Made by a program: the position numbers and the translations under genes | Shown: piece after piece, positions 12,625 to 14,059 of the stretch | Position numbering within the stretch: position 1 is the stretch's first letter | How the letters are laid out: each line of letters begins with the position of its first letter | The notes under the pieces: generated by a model | Seen by the model: only the letters and a program-made list of their open reading frames with translations | The model's database searches: none | What the model was told of the DNA's origin: nothing | Assembly (NCBI GenBank): GCA_902780365.1 | Contig: CACZFE010000018.1 | Coordinates: 1-14,059, forward strand | Direction of reading: 5' to 3' | DNA length: 14,059 bases | Source: an uncultured Spirochaetales bacterium | GTDB taxonomy: Bacteria > UBP6 > UBA1177

Positions 12625-13503
12625 TCACAAATTCTTCAGGATCTCTTTTATCCAAGCTGAATCCATGATCTCAAAAGCGAAACATTTTTTGCCGAGATCT
12701 TTTAACGATGCGCCAATGTGATAAAGGATTTTACTATCAATTATCAGAAAACGGTCGTGTGTTTTTGAGGTGCGTTCTATTATAAGTTGCGAATATTGTT
12801 CATTGAATTTTTGAATATCCTGCTTGCTTAATTTTGTTTTAGGATCAGTATAAATCGTGACTTTCACATCTTTTTGCTTTTTTGAAAAGCGTTCCAAAAC
12901 CGAAATATCAATGTAATTGTCAATAAGAATGATTTCTTGTTCAGCACTTTGAATGAACGATTCAAACTTTGCGTAGGCATCAAAAATCTGACCTTGGAAG
13001 AAAACACCTTCCACTGGCGGTAACGAGGTGCGGACAAAAAAATCTATTTTTTCTTCTGTCTTGCTTACACGGTTTTCCAGGCGTTCAATCCTTTGATTCA
13101 CAGCATAACCTTTAAGAAGATAGTCCTTCAGAACGCTGGTTGCCCATTTGCGGAACATCGTGGCGTTAAAACTGTTTACGCGATATCCGACAGAAAGAAT
13201 GGCATCAAGATTATAAAATTTGGTCTCAGTTGTCTGGGTTTTTCCTTCAATTGCACCATGTGGAGTGGTTGTTGCAAATTTTGCAACAAACAGTGCTTCG
13301 TCAAGTTCTGCGCTTTCAAAAATATTTTTCAAATGCCTGCTTATGCCGGATTTGTCAACACCGAATAGAAAGGCGATCTGTGCTTGTGTCAGCCAGACTG
13401 ATTCGTTACTGATTCTAACCTCGAGATGAACAGCATCATTCGGCTGATACAAAACTATTTCGTTTTCTTTAAAATCAAATTGATTAGTCATGTCGTTTTG
13501 CAT
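12625..13503 (-). CDS. rhuM: RhuM-family protein with C-terminal phospholipase-D-like domain
   Basis: This is a 292-residue protein. The N-terminal RhuM domain (about 13-150) includes VWLTQAQIAFLFGVDKSGISRHLKNIF (36-62, a helix-turn-helix-like element), FYNLDAILSVGYRVNS and FRKWATSVLKDYLLKGYAVN. A short coiled stretch (RIERLENRVSKTEEKI) links to a C-terminal domain (about 185-292) carrying IILIDNYID and a degenerate HKD signature: His249-x-Arg251-x4-Asp256 followed by GAS (264-266), with Arg in place of the usual Lys. The ATG at 13503 is chosen because GGA lies seven bases upstream; the frame also allows TTG at 13515 and ATG at 13491. The gene is single, convergent with the helicase operon, and bracketed by two 80-nt repeats. 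A close paralog ends at the left edge of the window. RhuM proteins are known from pathogenicity islands; their activity is unproven. Confidence 0.92.
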   Translation of the reverse strand: MQNDMTNQFDFKENEIVLYQPNDAVHLEVRISNESVWLTQAQIAFLFGVDKSGISRHLKNIFESAELDEALFVAKFATTTPHGAIEGKTQTTETKFYNLDAILSVGYRVNSFNATMFRKWATSVLKDYLLKGYAVNQRIERLENRVSKTEEKIDFFVRTSLPPVEGVFFQGQIFDAYAKFESFIQSAEQEIILIDNYIDISVLERFSKKQKDVKVTIYTDPKTKLSKQDIQKFNEQYSQLIIERTSKTHDRFLIIDSKILYHIGASLKDLGKKCFAFEIMDSAWIKEILKNL

Positions 13504-13536
13504 ATCATTATCCAATTGAACAGTTTTTGCAAATTA

Positions 13537-13564
13537 AGAATATCAATTTTCTAATATATATCAA
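13537..13564 (-). promoter_or_regulatory. probable promoter of rhuM
   Basis: On the minus strand TTGATA (13564-13559, five of six) and TATTCT (13542-13537, four of six) are spaced by 16 bases in an A/T-rich region 34 bases before the start codon. Confidence 0.5.
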
Positions 13565-13702
13565 CAAAAAATTTCATCATTAAGAAAATGCGCCAATGCG
13601 ATACTGCTTTTTCCGAAGGGTGGGGACAAATTGTCACCCCCCTTTCAGTTCCAACTGCCAGCGGAAAAAAACAGATAACTCCCCAAAATAATTCCCATTT
13701 CC

Positions 13703-13782
13703 GTTCAAGGTCAAAATTTTTGACCTTAGACGAAGACCTATTTTTTTCTGATTTCGCGAGACGTTTCAGGAAACGCCTCTAC
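13703..13782 (+). repeat. 80-nt hairpin repeat, copy C
   Basis: This is the second near-identical copy, direct with respect to 12523-12602. Three of its five differences fall in the first palindrome (13707-13727): one is the centre base and the other two are paired positions that changed together (C-G to A-T), leaving arms AAGGTCAAAA / TTTTGACCTT perfect. The second hairpin (13758-13779) has one change giving a G-T pair. Confidence 0.85.
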
Positions 13783-13834
13783 GGTCTGTTTCCGTTCCCT
13801 TCGCCACACTGGAGAAGGGTTAGGGATGAGGTCG

Positions 13835-13857
13835 GAGACGCCATAGTATGACGTCTC
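13835..13857. repeat. GAGACG...CGTCTC hairpin
   Basis: Arms of 11 bases, GAGACGCCATA (13835-13845) and TATGACGTCTC (13847-13857), pair with one wobble around a single base and end in TCTAC, as does the second hairpin of the 80-nt repeat. It looks like a relative of that hairpin with a different loop end. Confidence 0.55.
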
Positions 13858-13914
13858 TACAAATTCGCAGACAAAAATTCTAAAATCATATTGAAACAAA
13901 AATCTAAAAATAAT

Positions 13915-13942
13915 TTGACTTTTGTGGTGAATTTCTTAAATT
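13915..13942 (+). promoter_or_regulatory. possible promoter for the right-edge gene
   Basis: TTGACT (13915-13920, five of six) and TAAATT (13937-13942, four of six) are spaced by 16 bases, about 43 bases before the ATG at 13985. Confidence 0.4.
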
Positions 13943-13984
13943 AACGGCGCTTTATTTGGCAGACCTGTTTCTTTGGTATTTAAA

Positions 13985-14059
13985 ATGAATGATCTTTATG
14001 TTGGAATCAAAAAAGTCTTGATTTTGAAAAGATATTGTGTATTATTAACGCAACTTCTC
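13985..14059 (+). CDS. possible start of a gene running off the right edge
   Basis: An ATG at 13985 opens a frame of 25 codons that stays open to the end of the window, beginning MNDLYVGIKKVLILKRY. A plausible promoter lies upstream, but no clear Shine-Dalgarno sequence is visible (only TTTGG about ten bases before the ATG). Too little is present to name it. Confidence 0.35.
   Translation, partial: MNDLYVGIKKVLILKRYCVLLTQLL

Larger units (their letters stand above)
13565..13984. other. non-coding region made of hairpins and repeats
   Basis: No convincing gene is visible between the rhuM promoter and the last ATG. The stretch holds an imperfect palindrome at 13622-13640 (GGGGACAA / TTGTCACCCC, one bulged base), the second 80-nt repeat, a G/C-rich patch (ACTGGAGAAGGGTTAGGG, 13808-13825) of a kind common in intergenic repeats, and a third hairpin at 13835-13857. 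The rest, 13861-13914, is plain A/T-rich sequence. Confidence 0.6.

Noticed and set aside
13588..13851. Open frame of 87 codons on the plus strand
   Set aside because: It runs through the 80-nt repeat, its hairpins and a G/C-rich intergenic repeat; the peptide is low-quality and no ribosome-binding site is seen.
1..14059. CRISPR array, tRNA, rRNA or insertion-sequence transposase
   Set aside because: No regularly spaced repeats, no recognisable tRNA or rRNA sequence and no transposase or integrase frame were seen in the window.

Overview
The window comes from a Gram-negative bacterium of moderate G+C. The evidence is a secreted outer-membrane beta-barrel protein with a signal peptide, consensus-like TTGACA/TATAAT promoters and clear Shine-Dalgarno sites. 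The phylum cannot be fixed from this piece. A host-associated or anaerobic member of the PVC/Lentisphaerota type would fit, but that is only a guess.

Left part (1-2767): the 3' end of a RhuM-type gene runs in from the left edge. It converges on a minus-strand operon of unrecognised genes that starts at 2767: two tandem paralogs, a 260-residue protein and a very small ORF. Middle part (2923-7739, all minus strand): a zinc/cadmium resistance unit (CadC-like ArsR repressor, then a CadA/ZntA P-type ATPase) with a palindromic operator on the promoter; an O6-alkylguanine-DNA alkyltransferase downstream of the ATPase with its own terminator; a porin-like outer-membrane protein; and a stand-alone 68-residue helix-turn-helix protein.

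Right part (7930-14059) reads as an accessory or defence island and is visibly more A+T rich. It opens with a complete type III toxin-antitoxin locus: a promoter, one RNA unit that can fold into a ToxI-like H-type pseudoknot, a strong intrinsic terminator and toxN of the ToxN/AbiQ family. Next is a two-gene unit: a 953-residue UvrD/HelD-type superfamily 1 helicase with two N-terminal membrane segments, a nuclease-like insertion and a C-terminal DUF1566-like domain, then an unrecognised 266-residue helical protein. Last comes a full-length RhuM-family gene (minus strand), bracketed by two direct 80-nt copies of a hairpin-rich repeat, and the first codons of another gene at the right edge.

The most interesting items are the apparently single-unit ToxI antitoxin, the membrane-anchored helicase-DUF1566 fusion with its partner gene, and the dispersed hairpin repeats bracketing the cassettes. 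One repeat family shows a compensatory base change between copies; another brackets the ToxIN locus. Two RhuM paralogs, one at each end of the window, point towards each other.
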